64,000 nt of DNA from Streptomyces sp. WAC08241 (GCA_007858575.1 CP042279.1:2356001-2420000), one strand, 5' to 3'; positions 39,371 to 52,244 are shown, numbered from the stretch's first letter. Program-made: numbers and translations. The notes: generated by a model from the sequence alone, not told the origin.

Positions 39371-39384
<14 letters not shown>
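38163..39384 (+). CDS. Acyl-CoA dehydrogenase
   Basis: GTG at 38163 with a GAGGAG run upstream; about 405 residues. It oxidises acyl-CoA to enoyl-CoA with FAD. Blocks: LWALPLPAELGGGGLPFAEY, ACYAMTEPDVPGTNP (FAD/substrate loop), GRKWFVSGAAGADLVTVLAR, YEIAFDDVVVPEEHL, ARRAFDLMCERAVSR and the C-terminal VFGAAGLGPDTPLPALFRGG, then RAARILDGPDELHVTSVARR. Breaks lie near 38335, 38625, 38890 and 39045. It is divergent from the ligase/CoA-transferase pair, with which it probably forms a short acyl-CoA pathway. The last 14 bases overlap the opposite gene tail to tail. Confidence 0.9.
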
Positions 39385-42109
<2,725 letters not shown>

Positions 42110-42132
42110 TCACCGGTGACCGGTAACTGGTG

Positions 42133-42202
42133 ACCGGTCGCCGGTCGCCGGTCACCGGTCACCGGTCACCGGTCACCGGTCACCGGTCACCGGTCACCGG
42201 TC
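42133..42202. repeat. Ten tandem copies of the heptamer (A/G)CCGGTC
   Basis: Ten consecutive 7-mers (two with G for A at the first base) followed by ACCGGGG. Degenerate copies extend back to about 42060. The 386-bp region 42020-42405 contains nothing else recognisable. Every boundary creates ACCGGT or GGTCACC, so the array can fold on itself. Confidence 0.92.
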
Positions 42203-42405
42203 ACCGGGGAGCATCCGGCGAACGTACGCCGGCTGTTCACCGGTCCCACCCCGGAGAGCGACGGTCAGGAAGTCGTACGGACGGGTGCCCCAGTTCCCCG
42301 ACCGCCTTGTGGTGTACGTCACTTGAGCCCATGCCCGTGGTCGCGGCGCCTCGGGCGCTCCGGCGGTGTTCCGGGGCGCCCGCCCGGGTGCGAGGATGAG
42401 CCGCC

Positions 42406-43316
42406 ATGACTCCAGGCCGATGTTCCCGAGCCGTACGGGCCGCGCTGTTCGCGGCCGCGTGCGTGCTGCTCGCGGCCCTCGGCCACGTCCTGATGTCGGG
42501 GACGCCCCTGCCCTGGTGGGGCGTCCTGGCGGCATCGGCGGGCACGGCGGCGGCGGCCTGGCCGCTGACCGCGCGCGAGCGGTCCCTGCCGGTCGTCACC
42601 GGGGCGTCCGTGGCCGTCCAGGCCCTGCTGCACACCGTCTTCACCCTGGCGCAGTCGGTCGCCCGCCCGTCGTCGGCGCCGCCGAACGGGGTGTCCTTCG
42701 CCCGGCAGTGGGCCGAGTTCCTGACCTGCGGTCTCGGTCCGGACGACCCCCTGTCCGTCCAGGACGCGCTCCGGATCGTCGAGGCCGCCGGGCTCGGCGG
42801 GAAGGTGTCGCAGCCTCCCCCGGCCCCTCCTTCGCCGACGCGCACGCCGCGCACCTGGCCCACGGAGCGCTGAACGCGCCCACCGGGACAGGAGCGGCCG
42901 GGCACGACCTGACGCACATGACCGGGGCCGGGACGACGGCCGCGCACGGCATGCCCGGCCACGACCTGACGCACCTGGCCGCGGCCTGGGCGACCGGCAC
43001 GGACGGCGCGCCCGGGCACGACATGGCGGGCGGGTCCGGGACGGGCATGCTGGCCGCCCACCTGCTGGCCGCGCTCCTCTGCGGCCTCTGGCTCGCCCAC
43101 GCGGAACGGAGCGCCTTCCGTCTGCTGCGCGCCTTCGCGCACCGGCTGTGGGTGCCCCTGCGCCTCCTGTTCGCCCTGTCCGCCCTGTTCGCACCGACAG
43201 CCCGCCACCCCCGCCCGTACCTGCCGCGGGACTTCGGCGCGCCCCTCCTCCGGGGCCGCCTCCTCGCCCACTCCCTCACCTCACGGGGCCCTCCGGCCGG
43301 AACCGCTGTCGCCTGA
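42406..43316 (+). CDS. His-rich membrane protein, possible copper handling
   Basis: ATG at 42406; about 303 residues. N-terminal helices ([57 protein letters not shown]) lead into a loop rich in His, Met and Gly ([45 protein letters not shown]), then a final helix [20 protein letters not shown] and a basic/Pro tail. One base is missing near 42815. GHD(L/M) repeats are plausible Cu or Ni ligands, and similar genes occur beside copper genes in Streptomyces, but the family is uncharacterised. It directly precedes an ECF sigma gene, and 43317-43459 holds no gene. Confidence 0.65.
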
Positions 43317-43459
43317 CAGCCGGCTTCCCCGGGCCACCGACGGATCGGACGACCGTCGCGTCCCCGGGCACCGGACCGCCCCTCTCCGCGGGCGGCCGTC
43401 CCCTTTCACCGGCCCCGCCGCGTGCGGGACCGTTCCTTCACCCGTGAGGACCCGTGGCG

Positions 43460-44144
43460 ATGACCCCTGCCCCGCCCACCACCCCGTGGCGCTCCGGCGC
43501 ACGCAAGAAGCCCTGGCACACCCCCGCATCCGACGAGGTCACGACCGGGCTCGCCCTGGCCGCCCGGGGCGGCGACCCGGACAAGACCGACCACTTCGTA
43601 CGCGCCCTCCACCACGACGTACGGCGTTACGTGGCCCACCTCAGCGCCGACCCGCAGGCCGCCGACGACCTGACGCAGGACGTCTTCGTCCGCGCCCCGA
43701 CGGCGCTGCCCCGGTTCGAGGGGCGCTCGTCCGCGCGGACCTGGCTGCTGTCGATAGCCCGCCGGACGGTGGTGGACGACCTCCGGCGGACCGCCGCCCG
43801 TCCCCGCCTGTCGGATCGGTACGACTGGCAGACGGCCGCCGAGCAGAGCCAGCCGACCGGCGTGCCCGGCTTCGAGGAGGGGTCGCGCTGGCGGAGCTGC
43901 TCGCGCTGCTCACTCCCGACCGGCGCGAGGCGTTCCTCCTCACCCAGCTCCTCGGCCTGGGGTACGCGGAGGCGGCCGAGGCGATCGGGTGCCCCATCGG
44001 CACCGTCCGCTCCCGGGTGGCCCGTGCGCGGGCGACCTGACGGCCCTGCTCACCGGGACCGACCCGGCTCCCGCGCCCCCGGGTGCCGCCGGTCCGGTCC
44101 GCACGCCCGTGAGGAGACGCGTACGGATGGCGACACCGGCCTGA
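43460..44144 (+). CDS. ECF-type RNA polymerase sigma factor
   Basis: ATG at 43460 has GAGGA nine bases upstream, better spaced than the GTG at 43454. About 229 residues. Sigma-2: [40 protein letters not shown] and [20 protein letters not shown]. Sigma-4: [20 protein letters not shown], then [20 protein letters not shown] and [15 protein letters not shown]. Two slips (about 43885 and 44036), each one missing base, split the sequence over three frames. No anti-sigma factor gene is adjacent; the His-rich membrane protein upstream is the only partner candidate. Confidence 0.88.
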
Positions 44145-44165
44145 CCGCGGAACGGTGATGGCCGA

Positions 44166-44188
44166 GGGCCTGTCCGCCGGACAGGCCC
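44166..44188. terminator. Perfect hairpin between convergent genes
   Basis: GGGCCTGTCCG (44166-44176) and CGGACAGGCCC (44178-44188) form an 11-bp stem with one unpaired base, 21 bases after the sigma stop and 55 before the DoxX stop. Likely a bidirectional terminator. Confidence 0.75.
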
Positions 44189-44242
44189 GAGGGGACGGCC
44201 GTCACCACCTCCGCCGCCACGGTCGCCACCGCGATCCGCCGC

Positions 44243-44774
44243 TCAGACGCCCAGCTTGGCCCGGACGCCGCCGGCGGCCGCCGCGGGGCCCGCCGTGGCC
44301 CGGACCGAGCGGCGCACCAGGCGGGCGTCGTGCCGCAGGTCCCGGGCCGCGTGACGGCCGCGCCACAGCAGCGAGGGGGCGCTGCCGGTGTCGTCGGCGG
44401 CGATCAGCAGGCCGCCCAGCATGGACATGTTCTTGAAGAAGTGGATGCGCTGCTGGGCCCGGTCGGAGGGGTCCTCCGCCTCCCAGAAGCGATGCGCCGC
44501 CAGAGTGGTGGGCACCAGGGTCGCGGCGAGGGCCAGCGCCGACAGCCGGGGGCAGCGGCCGAGCCCCAGCAGGACGCCGCCCACCACCTGCACGGCGCCG
44601 TTGAGCCGGACGAGTCGCTCGGTGTCGTCCGGCAGCGCGGTGATGCGATCGGCCAGGGGCGGACGACGGATTCGGCCACGGGGCCAAGGCCCCGGGATTG
44701 CGCACGGAATTCATGCCGCCGGCGATGAACATCGAGGCCAGGAGCGGACGGCCGGCGATACGGAGAAGACTCAT
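44243..44774 (-). CDS. DoxX family membrane protein
   Basis: ATG at 44772-44774; about 176 residues. The DoxX start MSLLRIAGRPLLASMFIAGG with MNSVRNPGALAP is followed, after a slip near 44680, by LVRLNGAVQVVGGVLLGLGR, LSALALAATLVPTTLAAHRF (with the family W-E after it) and QQRIHFFKNMSMLGGLLIAA, the conserved HFFKN(M/L)xxxGGLL block. DoxX proteins are membrane proteins tied to oxidative or thiol stress in mycobacteria. Just upstream, GATCGT (44793-44798) and ACGATC (44805-44810) form an inverted repeat within repeated AACGATCG motifs, a possible regulator site. It is a single gene, convergent with the sigma factor. Confidence 0.88.
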
Positions 44775-44977
44775 GGGGCTGCCTTCAGAAACGATCGTCC
44801 AGGAACGATCGAAGATGTGATGCCTACGGGAATCATCGGATGCCCCGCCGGACCGGCGCCATTCGGCACGCACCGGATCCGGGCGCTCGTCGTCGCGGAG
44901 GCACCGGAGGGAGTCCGGCGGTCGGGGCGGAGGAGAATCGGGTCACGGGTGGTGGACCGGGTCCGGGCCACGGCCGG

Positions 44978-45022
44978 CCGGTGCGACCGGTGCGACCGGT
45001 GCGGCCGGTGCGACCGGTGCGA
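44978..45022. repeat. 9-bp tandem repeat CCGGTGCGA x5
   Basis: Five copies (one with G for A at the last base) in the 320-bp divergent region 44775-45094, which otherwise shows only the DoxX-proximal inverted repeat and the AGGAGG ribosome binding site at 45083. Confidence 0.9.
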
Positions 45023-45094
45023 CCACGGTGCCGTGGCCGCCGCCCGGCTCCGCCACGCGCACGATTCGCCGGACAGCACCTCAGGAGGGAAAGC

Positions 45095-46329
45095 ATGACC
45101 GAGACCAGGAGGAGCAGTGGGAGGAGTACCCGGGCCGACGCCGGCGGGGGCGAGAGGCGTCACGGAGCGGCTTGCAGCGCCTGATGCGCTACGTCCCCCT
45201 GGTCGCCCCCGTCCTGCTGTGGGCCGTGCCGTGCTGGATCCTCCTGCACACCGGTCAGCACTGGCCGCTCCCCGTCGCCCTGACCGGCACCGCGCTGTTC
45301 GCCCTCGGCCTAGTCGGCATGCCGCTCGCGATGGTGCGCGGCCACGGCCGGCGCCAGCGGGACCGGGCGGCGATCGTCGGCGACACGCTGCTGGGCGGCG
45401 TCTGGATCCTGTTCACCTGGTCCGTCCTGCTCGGCGTCCTGCTGCGGCTCGCCCTGGCCGTGACCGGCGTCGGCGACGGCCAGGACCGGGCGCGTGCCGT
45501 CACCTGGGCGGTCCTCGGCACGACCGCCGTCCTGCTCGCCTGGGGGTACGCCGAGGCCCGGCGCGTGCCGCGCGTGCGCCGGCTCGACGTGGAGCTCCCC
45601 CGTCTGGGGGCCGGGCTCGACGGCACGCGCGTCGTCCTGATCACCGACACCCACTACGGTCCGCTCGACCGCGCCCGCTGGTCGGCGCGGGTCTGCGAGA
45701 CGGTGAACGCCCTGGAGGCCGACCTGGTCTGCCACACCGGCGACATCGCGGACGGCACGGCCGAGCGCCGTCGCGCCCAGGCCGCCCCGCTGGGCACCGT
45801 GCGGGCGACCCGGGCCCTGGTCTACGTCACCGGGAACCACGAGTACTACAGCGAGGCCCAGGGCTGGGTCGACCTGATGGACGAGCTGGGCTGGGAGCCC
45901 CTGCGCAACCGCCACCTGCTGCTCGAACGCGGCGGTGACACCCTCGTGGTCGCCGGCGTCGACGACGTCACGGCCGAGTCCTCCGGCCTGGCGGGCCACC
46001 GCGCCCACCTCGCCGGAGCCCTCCGGGGCGCCGACCCCGACCTCCCCGTGCTCCTCCTCGCCCACCAGCCCAAGTTCGTCGACCGCGCGGCAGCCGCCGG
46101 CATCGACCTCCAGCTCTCCGGCCACACCCACGGCGGCCAGATCTGGCCCTTCCACCATCTGGTCCGCCTCGACCAGCCGGTCGTCGCGGGCCTCAGCCGC
46201 CACGGCGCCCGCACCCTCCTCTACACCAGCCGCGGCACCGGCTTCTGGGGCCCGCCCTTCCGCGTCTTCGCCCCCAGCGAGATCACCCTGCTCGTCCTCC
46301 GCTCCCCGCGGCGGCCCGCCTCGTCCTGA
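45095..46329 (+). CDS. Membrane-anchored metallophosphoesterase
   Basis: ATG at 45095 has a full AGGAGG site upstream; a slip near 45150 joins it to QRLMRYVPLVAPVLLWAVPC. About 411 residues. Four N-terminal membrane helices (WPLPVALTGTALFALGLVGM, GGVWILFTWSVLLGVLLRLA, LGTTAVLLAWGYAEA) precede a calcineurin-like domain with all metal motifs: VVLITDTHYGPLD, LVCHTGDIADG, VYVTGNHEYYSEAQ, LLLAHQPKFVD and LQLSGHTHGGQIWPFH. YkuE/YaeI-like enzymes of this form hydrolyse phosphodiesters or lipid-linked phosphates outside or at the membrane; the substrate is unknown. Confidence 0.9.
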
Positions 46330-46365
46330 GGCGTGCCGCCGTCCCGGGACGGGCCGGCCGGTGTC

Positions 46366-47307
46366 TCATTCCCACCGCATGCCGTACATCCCGGCCCCGC
46401 TCCCGCGACGGTGAAGTGCGCGCGATGGTGGTGCCGAGGAACAGCGTGGCCAGTCGCTGTTCGGGGGTGGTGCGGCGCGGGGAGTAGAAGGCGGTGCACC
46501 GGGACGGGAGGCCGTCCGGGTGGAAGTCGGTCTCCAGGACGAGGACGTCGGCGGGGCGGTACAGCACGTGGCGGGTGTGGCTCCAGGGCCCGCCGCCCGG
46601 GTAGCGCAGGGTGTAGTCGACGGCCGCCGTCTCCCCGCGCGCGAGGACCCGGTCGAGGATCAGCTCCACCACCGTGTACTCGGCCGTGGCCGGCGTGCGG
46701 ATCCGCCCCGCCCGGCACCCGTCGAGCCCTTCCACCAGCAGGTCGGCGCCGGACGTGTGGACGACCAGGAGCACGCGGTCGACGTGGTCCCGTTCCGCGC
46801 GCAGCACCCGGCGGAAGCGGGAGCCGGTGCAGCGGTGGTCGGGGCCCAGGACGCTGCGGACGTGCACGGAGAGGTGCGAGACGTCCGTCAGCGCCCGCGC
46901 GGTCTCCTCGCCGAGGAGCCGCAGCGCGTCGTCGAGGGCCGCCGGTTCGCTCCACAGGTGGTGGCGGTCGGCGGGGCTCGAGAGCGCCGCGCTCCAGCGT
47001 CCTCTCGGCCGGGGAGGGCCGAGCAGGGTGAGCAGGGCGCGGTGCGGCAGGCCCAGGATCTCTCCAGGTGTCCCACCGCGCGGAGGGACTGGTCGCGTTC
47101 GGGCCGGTTGCTGCCGCTCTGCCAGTAACTGAGCGCCGCGGGGCTGACCTTGATCCCCCTTTCGAGGAGCTTGGCGCTGAGGCGCTGCAGGCTGAATCCG
47201 CTGCGGGCGATCGACGTGCGCAGCGCCTCGGCGAACTGGCCGGTGTACAGGGCGTATTCGGCCGCGGACCTGGACTCGCGGCGATCGTTCCGGTTCGTCT
47301 TCGTCAT
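46366..47307 (-). CDS. XRE family regulator with helix-turn-helix and sensory domain
   Basis: ATG at 47305-47307; about 314 residues. The HTH lies at residues 20-85: GQFAEALRTSIARSGFSLQR, LSAKLLERGIKVSPAALSYW, QSGSNRPERDQSL, then EILGLPHRALLTLLGPP. The remaining 200 residues (DALRLLGEETARALTDVSHL, SVHVRSVLGPDHRCTGSRFR, VVHTSGADLLVEGLDGCRAG, VLVLETDFHPDGLPSRCTAF) form a beta-rich domain found in actinobacterial XRE proteins of unknown ligand. Slips lie near 47060 and about 46400; the latter recovers the end GMYGMRWE at 46366. It is divergent from the phytase gene. Confidence 0.82.
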
Positions 47308-47735
47308 GGCCGTCCTGATCGTCGTCGTCCTGATCGTCCCGGGGCCCGGAGCACGGAGGGGGTCGCCCCTCCCCGTACCGGACGGATGCTGCTGACCCCG
47401 CTCGCCGGGCGTCAAGAGGACCGACTGAACGATCAGGAAGTGGCGTACGGCCGGGCGGTGACACCGTGTCCGGCGCCCTTCGGCGCGCCCCCGCGTAAGC
47501 GAGTGCGCGCGCACGCTCCGCCCGCACCGCGCGGCACACGCCTCCCCCGCTACCTTCGTTCACGGCTCGGAGCACCGCCCCGCCCGGGGAAAGGGCTCCG
47601 TCGCGGACGGACGGACCGACCCGCCGTGCCCACGGGTGCCCCACCCCGATGGCACGGGGTTCGGTTCCCGTTCATCCGGGCGTTCCCGTACCGCTCTAGC
47701 CTTCGCGTGCTCCTCTCCCCGAGAAAGGAAGTCCG
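47308..47735. other. Intergenic region between XRE regulator and phytase
   Basis: 428 bases without a convincing gene. It holds a duplicated CCTGATCGTC next to the XRE start and GTTC-rich sequence at 47664-47690 (GTTCCCG, GTTCATC, GTTCCCG) that loosely recalls PHO boxes but lacks 11-base spacing. TAGCCT at 47697-47702 is a possible phytase -10 element. Confidence 0.5.
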
Positions 47736-48770
47736 TTGTCCTTCCCCCGCTCCGTCCGTCCCGCCCGCGCCGCCGCCCTGTCGGCGGCCGTCCTGGCCGC
47801 GCTCGCCCTGACGGCGCCCGCCCACGCGGCGCCCGTCGCCGTCACCGCGAGCGTCGAGACCGCCCCGGTCTCCCACAGCGGTGACGCCGCCGACGACCCG
47901 GCGATCTGGGTGCACCCCACCGACCCCGCCAAGTCCGTCGTCGTGGGCACGGACAAGAAGGGCGCCCTGGAGGTCTACGACCTGACCGGCGCCCGCATCC
48001 AGCGCATCAGCGGCGACTACGGCAACAACGTGGACGTGCGCGGGAACGTCGTCGTGAGCGCCGATGACGAGGCTGCCGGCGGCGACGGCGCCCTGCACGT
48101 CTACCGCATCGACCCGGCGACCCGGAAGCTCACCCACCTGAAGGACGTGCCCACCGAGGTCACCGCGCACGGCATCTGCCTCTACACCTCCCGCGCCTCC
48201 GGGAAGCTGTACGCCTTCCCCAACTCCACCTCCGGCAGGGTCGAGCAGTGGGAGCTCGCCGTCAGCGGGAACACGGTGACGGCGACCTCGGTGCGCCTGT
48301 GGGACGCGGGTTCCGCCGTCGAGGGCTGCTACGCCGACGACAGCACCGGCAAGCTCTACCTCGGCGAGGAGGACGTCGGCGTCTGGGTGTACGGGCCGAG
48401 CCCACCGCCGGGACCGGCCGCACCAGCCTCGACTCGACGACCGGCTCCGGCGGCCGCATCACGGCCGACGTCGAGGGCATCGCCGCGGCCGGAAACCGCC
48501 TCTTCGTCTCCCTCGCAGGGCAGCAACGACTACACCGTGTACGACCGGACCAGCCAGGCCTACCTCGGCCGCTTCGCCGTCACCAACGGCGACAGGGCCG
48601 ACGACTGCGAGGACACCGACGGCATCGACGCCACCTCGGCCGCCCTCGGCCCGGCCTTCCCGCAGGGCGTGTTCGTCTGCCAGGACGGCTCCAACGGCAC
48701 CCCAGGCACCAGCGGCAACCAGAACTTCAAGTTCGTCCCGCTGGAGCGCGTCACCGTCGGCGCCCGCTGA
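47736..48770 (+). CDS. Beta-propeller phytase
   Basis: TTG at 47736 with AAAGGAAG upstream is the best start. A signal peptide (AAALSAAVLAALALTAPAHA) precedes a propeller of about 310 residues. Phytase landmarks: HSGDAADDPAIWVHPTDPAK (Ca/phosphate site), VVVGTDKKGALEVYDLTGAR, SGDYGNNVDVRGNVVVSADD, EGCYADDSTGKLYLGEEDVG, ADDCEDTDGIDATSAALG and FPQGVFVCQDGSNG. It releases phosphate from phytate outside the cell in a Ca-dependent way. Slips lie near 48400 and 48515. Length about 345 residues, normal for the family. Phosphate-starvation control is likely but no good PHO box is visible. Confidence 0.92.
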   Translation: MSFPRSVRPARAAALSAAVLAALALTAPAHAAPVAVTASVETAPVSHSGDAADDPAIWVHPTDPAKSVVVGTDKKGALEVYDLTGARIQRISGDYGNNVDVRGNVVVSADDEAAGGDGALHVYRIDPATRKLTHLKDVPTEVTAHGICLYTSRASGKLYAFPNSTSGRVEQWELAVSGNTVTATSVRLWDAGSAVEGCYADDSTGKLYLGEEDVGVWVYGPSPPPGPAAPASTRRPAPAAASRPTSRASPRPETASSSPSQGSNDYTVYDRTSQAYLGRFAVTNGDRADDCEDTDGIDATSAALGPAFPQGVFVCQDGSNGTPGTSGNQNFKFVPLERVTVGAR

Positions 48771-48839
48771 CCCGACGGGGTCCCCGACCGCCCTCGTCCG
48801 TCCGGGGGACGCGGTCGTCGTCGGCGCGTGTTCCGGGGG

Positions 48840-50486
48840 TCAGGCGTCCGGGGCGTGGTGCACGCGGCGGCCCGACACGAAGGTCTGCTCCACCCGGGTC
48901 CCGGCGATCTCCCCGGCCGGGCGGGCGAAGGGTCGCGGTCCAGGACGGCGAGGTCGGCGAGCCTGCCCGGGGCGATGGTGCCGGTGTCGTCGAGGTGGTT
49001 CACGTGGGCGCTGCCCGCCGTGTACGCGGCCAGGGCGGCGGCGAGCGTGATGCGCTGTTCGGGCAGGAAGACGGGGCGGTCGGAGCCGGGCTGGTGGCGG
49101 TTGACGGCGGTGTGCAGGCCGGCGATCGGGTCGGGCTGGAGACCGGCCAGTCGCTGCCCGCCGCGAGGGTCGCGCCGGCGGCGACGAGGTCCGCGAAGGG
49201 GTACTGCCGGGCGGTCCGCTCGGCGCCGAGGAACGGGATGGTCAGCTCGTCCATCTGCGGTTCGTGGGCGGCCCAGAGCGGCTGGACGGTGGCGGTGGCC
49301 CCCAGGGCGCGGAAGCGCGGGACGTCGGCGGCGTCGACCACCTGGAGGTGGGCGAGGTGGTGGCGGTTGTCGCGCCGGCCGTTGGCGCGGCGGGCGGCCT
49401 CGACGGCGTCGAGGGCCTCGCGCACGGCCCGGTCGCCGAGGGCGTGGAAGTGGACCTGGAAGCCTTCGGCGTCGAGGCGCGTGACGATCCCGTTCAGCTC
49501 CTCCGGGGCGACGAAGGAGATCCCCGCGTTGCCCGAGGCGCAGCCGCACCGGGTGAGGTAGGGGCGAGCATCGCGGCGGTGTGGTTCTCCGCGATGCCGT
49601 CCTGCATGATCTTGACCGTGTGGCAGTTCAGCGTTCCGAGCGTGAACTCCTCCCTCCGCGAAAGGAGTTCGGGGAGCTGGTCGAGGCCGCGGTCGCGGTC
49701 CCACCACAAGGCACCGCGGACCCGCGCGGTCAGCAGGCCCCGCTCGGCGGCGCGCCGGTAGGCGGGTGCCGGGTCGGCGGTCGAGGCGTGGTCCCCGAGC
49801 AGGGCGTCCTGCCACGCGGTGATGCCGAAGGAGTGCAGCACGGCTCTGGGCGCGCAGCAGCCCGGCGAGCTGCTCCTCGGGGGTGACGGCGGGGACGTGG
49901 TCGGCGACCAGGCGCATGGCCCCTCCTGGAGCATCCCGGTGGGCCGGCCGTCGGCGTCCCGCTCGATCCGCCCGTCGGCGGGGTCGGCCGTGTCCCGGGT
50001 GATCCCGGCGGTCTCCAGGGCCCGGCTGTTGGCCCAGGCGCCGTGGTGGTCGCGGTTGACCAGGTAGGCGGGCCGGTCGGGGACGAGGGAGTCCAGCAGG
50101 CGGCGGTCGGGCGTGCCGCCGGGGAAGGTCTCCATGGACCAGCCCCCGCCGGTGATCCACGGAGCGTCGGGGCGGGCGTCGGCGTAGGCGCGGATCGTCG
50201 CCGCGCAGTCGTCCGGGGTGGTGGCGCCGGTCAGGTCGCACTGGCCCATCTCCACGCCGGCGCCGACGGGGTGGGCGTGGGCGTCCTGGAAGCCGGGGAC
50301 CAGGAGCCTGCCGCCGAGGTCGACGACCTCGGTGGTGGGCCCGATCAGGTCGTGGACCTCGTCGTGTCCGACTGCGACGATCCGCTCGCCGCGGACGGCG
50401 ACCGAGGTCGCGAGGGACGGAGCGGATCGACGGTGTGGACGGGGCCGCCGGTGAAGACGAGATCGGCGGATGTACGGGCGGGCATC
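48840..50486 (-). CDS. Amidohydrolase family protein (YtcJ-like)
   Basis: ATG at 50484-50486; about 549 residues. It belongs to the Amidohydro_3 family of metal-dependent hydrolases. Metal-site blocks: VDLGGRLLVPGFQDAHAHPV (HxH), HTVKIMQDGIAENHTAAM (Lys site), FQVHFHALGDRAVREALDAV, NRHHLAHLQVVDAADVPRF and AGATLAAGSDWPVS (Asp), with GTIAPGRLADLAVLDRDP at the end. Other landmarks are LVNRDHHGAWANSRALETAG and GITAWQDALLG. Slips lie near 50415, 49920, 49855, 49560, 49135 and 48930. The substrate is unknown. Together with the downstream APC permease, a nitrogen-compound catabolic unit is plausible. Confidence 0.9.
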
Positions 50487-50615
50487 GTGACTCCAGAGCG
50501 GTACGGACGGGTTGGGGACGGCCGAGGCGCGCCGGTGGCCCCTCAGGGCCTGTCCGGCGCGCGTCGGGGCCGGGCGGGCCCGGGGCATGTCCGGCGGATC
50601 GGGGGCGGAAAAGGC

Positions 50616-52110
50616 TTAGGGCGCGTCCATCGGCAGCGCCAGGGCGTCGGCGTCGGTGCCCCGCCCGGTGGTGAAGTAGGGCGAGCGGCGGCGCCACTTG
50701 GCGACGGCGGCGGCGACCAGGCCGGTGAGGACGATCAGGGCGGGGATCAGGAGCATGAACCAGCCGTTGTCCGGGGTCGCCTCGAAGTGGTCGCTCATGG
50801 TGGCGTACCGGTAGGCGAGGTAGAGGCCGAGGCCGAACAGGGCCAAGGCGCCGGCGGCGGGGACGAGCACACTGCGCAGGGCCTCCAGGGGCCTTCCCGC
50901 AGCGCGTGCCGGAAGCGCACGGCGCAGGCCAGCGCCGTGAGCCCGTAGTAGAGGGAGACGATCAGGCCGATGGAGTTGACCGCGGTCAGGATCATCAGGT
51001 TGATCCGGGGGATGCCGACCGCGAGGACGGCGACGGCCGCCGCCGTCGCCATGATCATGACGGTGCCGACGGCGGGCGAGCCGTAGCGGGGTGGATCCTG
51101 GTCCACAGGCGTCCGAGCGTCTGGTCCCGGCCCATGGCGAGGGCGCCTCGGGCGGTCGGGATGACGGAGGACTGGAGCGAGGCGAAGGCGGAGCACATCA
51201 GCGCGGCGAGCGGCAGCGACGCCCACGGCTCCGGGGCGAGCACGAGGCCGAGGTGGGTCAGCGCCTGCGGTCCCTGGCGATCAGTTCGCCGTTGTCCATC
51301 ACCCGCTGGAAGGCGATGGCGGCGAACACGAGCAGACCGAGCATGGCAAGCAGGGCGATGAACCCGCCCCGGGAGACGTCGGAGGGTCCTTCGCCTCCTC
51401 GTTCACGCTGAACGCGGCGTCCCAGCCCCAGAAGACGAACACGGCGAGCACCAGGCCCTGGGCCATGGACTGGCCCGAGCCGATCGCGAAGGGGTTGAGC
51501 CAGCTCCACGAGAACGGCTGGTCCCCCGAGACGATCGCCCAGGTACAGAACACCAGCAGGACGGCGTACTCGAAGACGAGCAGGGCCCACTGCAGCCGGG
51601 TCGCCGAGCGCACCCCGTCACGGCCGTCACCGTCACCGCCACGAGCGCCACCAGGCCGATCACCGTGCTCACCCCCGTCGAGCCGGGGTCGAGCGCGACG
51701 CCGAGGAAGCTGTGGAGGCCGAGTTTGTCGGCGAACTGCAGGATCACCGAGCCGGTCACCGCGCCGGTGTACGCCATGAAGACGACGCTGGCGACGAGCA
51801 CCACCCAGCCGGTCAGGAAGCCCGGCCAGGCGCCGAGGGAGCGTCCGACCCAGGTGTAGCCGTTGCCGCAGTTCGGCTCGGTGCGGTTCAGCCGGGCGTA
51901 CGACAGGGCGATGCCGAGGATCGGCAGGACCGCGACGATCAGCAGCGCCGGCGTCTGCCGTCCGGCGTACAGGGCCAGCGCCCCCATGCCGATGCCGATG
52001 CTGGTCGTCGCGGCCGTGCTGGACGCCGCGATCGCGATGCCGTCGCGCACGCCCAGGGTGCGGCGCATCGCCGTCGCGGGCGGTTTCGTCTCGGGGATGA
52101 CAGCAGCCAT
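50616..52110 (-). CDS. APC family amino acid permease
   Basis: ATG at 52108-52110; about 498 residues with 12 helices. Landmarks: GIAIAASSTAATTSIGIGMG (first unwound helix), LPILGIALSYARLNRTEPNC, GNGYTWVGRSLGAWPGFLTG (the E-P-N-C-G-x-x-Y-x-W motif of APC carriers), LVLAVFVFWGWDAAFSVNEE, SLPLAALMCSAFASLQSSVI and INLMILTAVNSIGLIVSLYY. Slips lie near 51610, 51385, 51270, 51095 and 50890. It ends with TAA at 50616-50618, rare here. It is divergent from a TetR gene whose probable operator lies between them. Substrate is likely an amino acid or amine. Confidence 0.9.
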
Positions 52111-52220
52111 GGTGCGCGCTCCTTCGCGTGGCGGAAACCAGGCCTCGCACGCCTCGGGAGCGGTGCGGTCCCGGGCGGTGGTGAACGAGGGGTGTGCGCC
52201 GATGAAACAACCGCGCCATA

Positions 52221-52244
52221 CTTACGTCAATAAGTTGTCATAAG
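52221..52244. promoter_or_regulatory. Inverted repeat between APC permease and TetR genes
   Basis: CTTACGTCAA (52221-52230) and TTGTCATAAG (52235-52244) match at 8 of 10 positions around TAAG, in the AT-rich part of the 186-bp divergent region. It is a good candidate operator for the TetR protein at 52297. Confidence 0.6.

Noticed and set aside
42133..42202. CRISPR-like repeat array
   Set aside because: The units are contiguous 7-mers without spacers, and no cas genes are present.
47664..47690. PHO box upstream of the phytase gene
   Set aside because: GTTC-containing units are present but spaced 6 and 12 bases rather than 11, and the conserved ACC part is mostly lost. Left as a weak possibility only.
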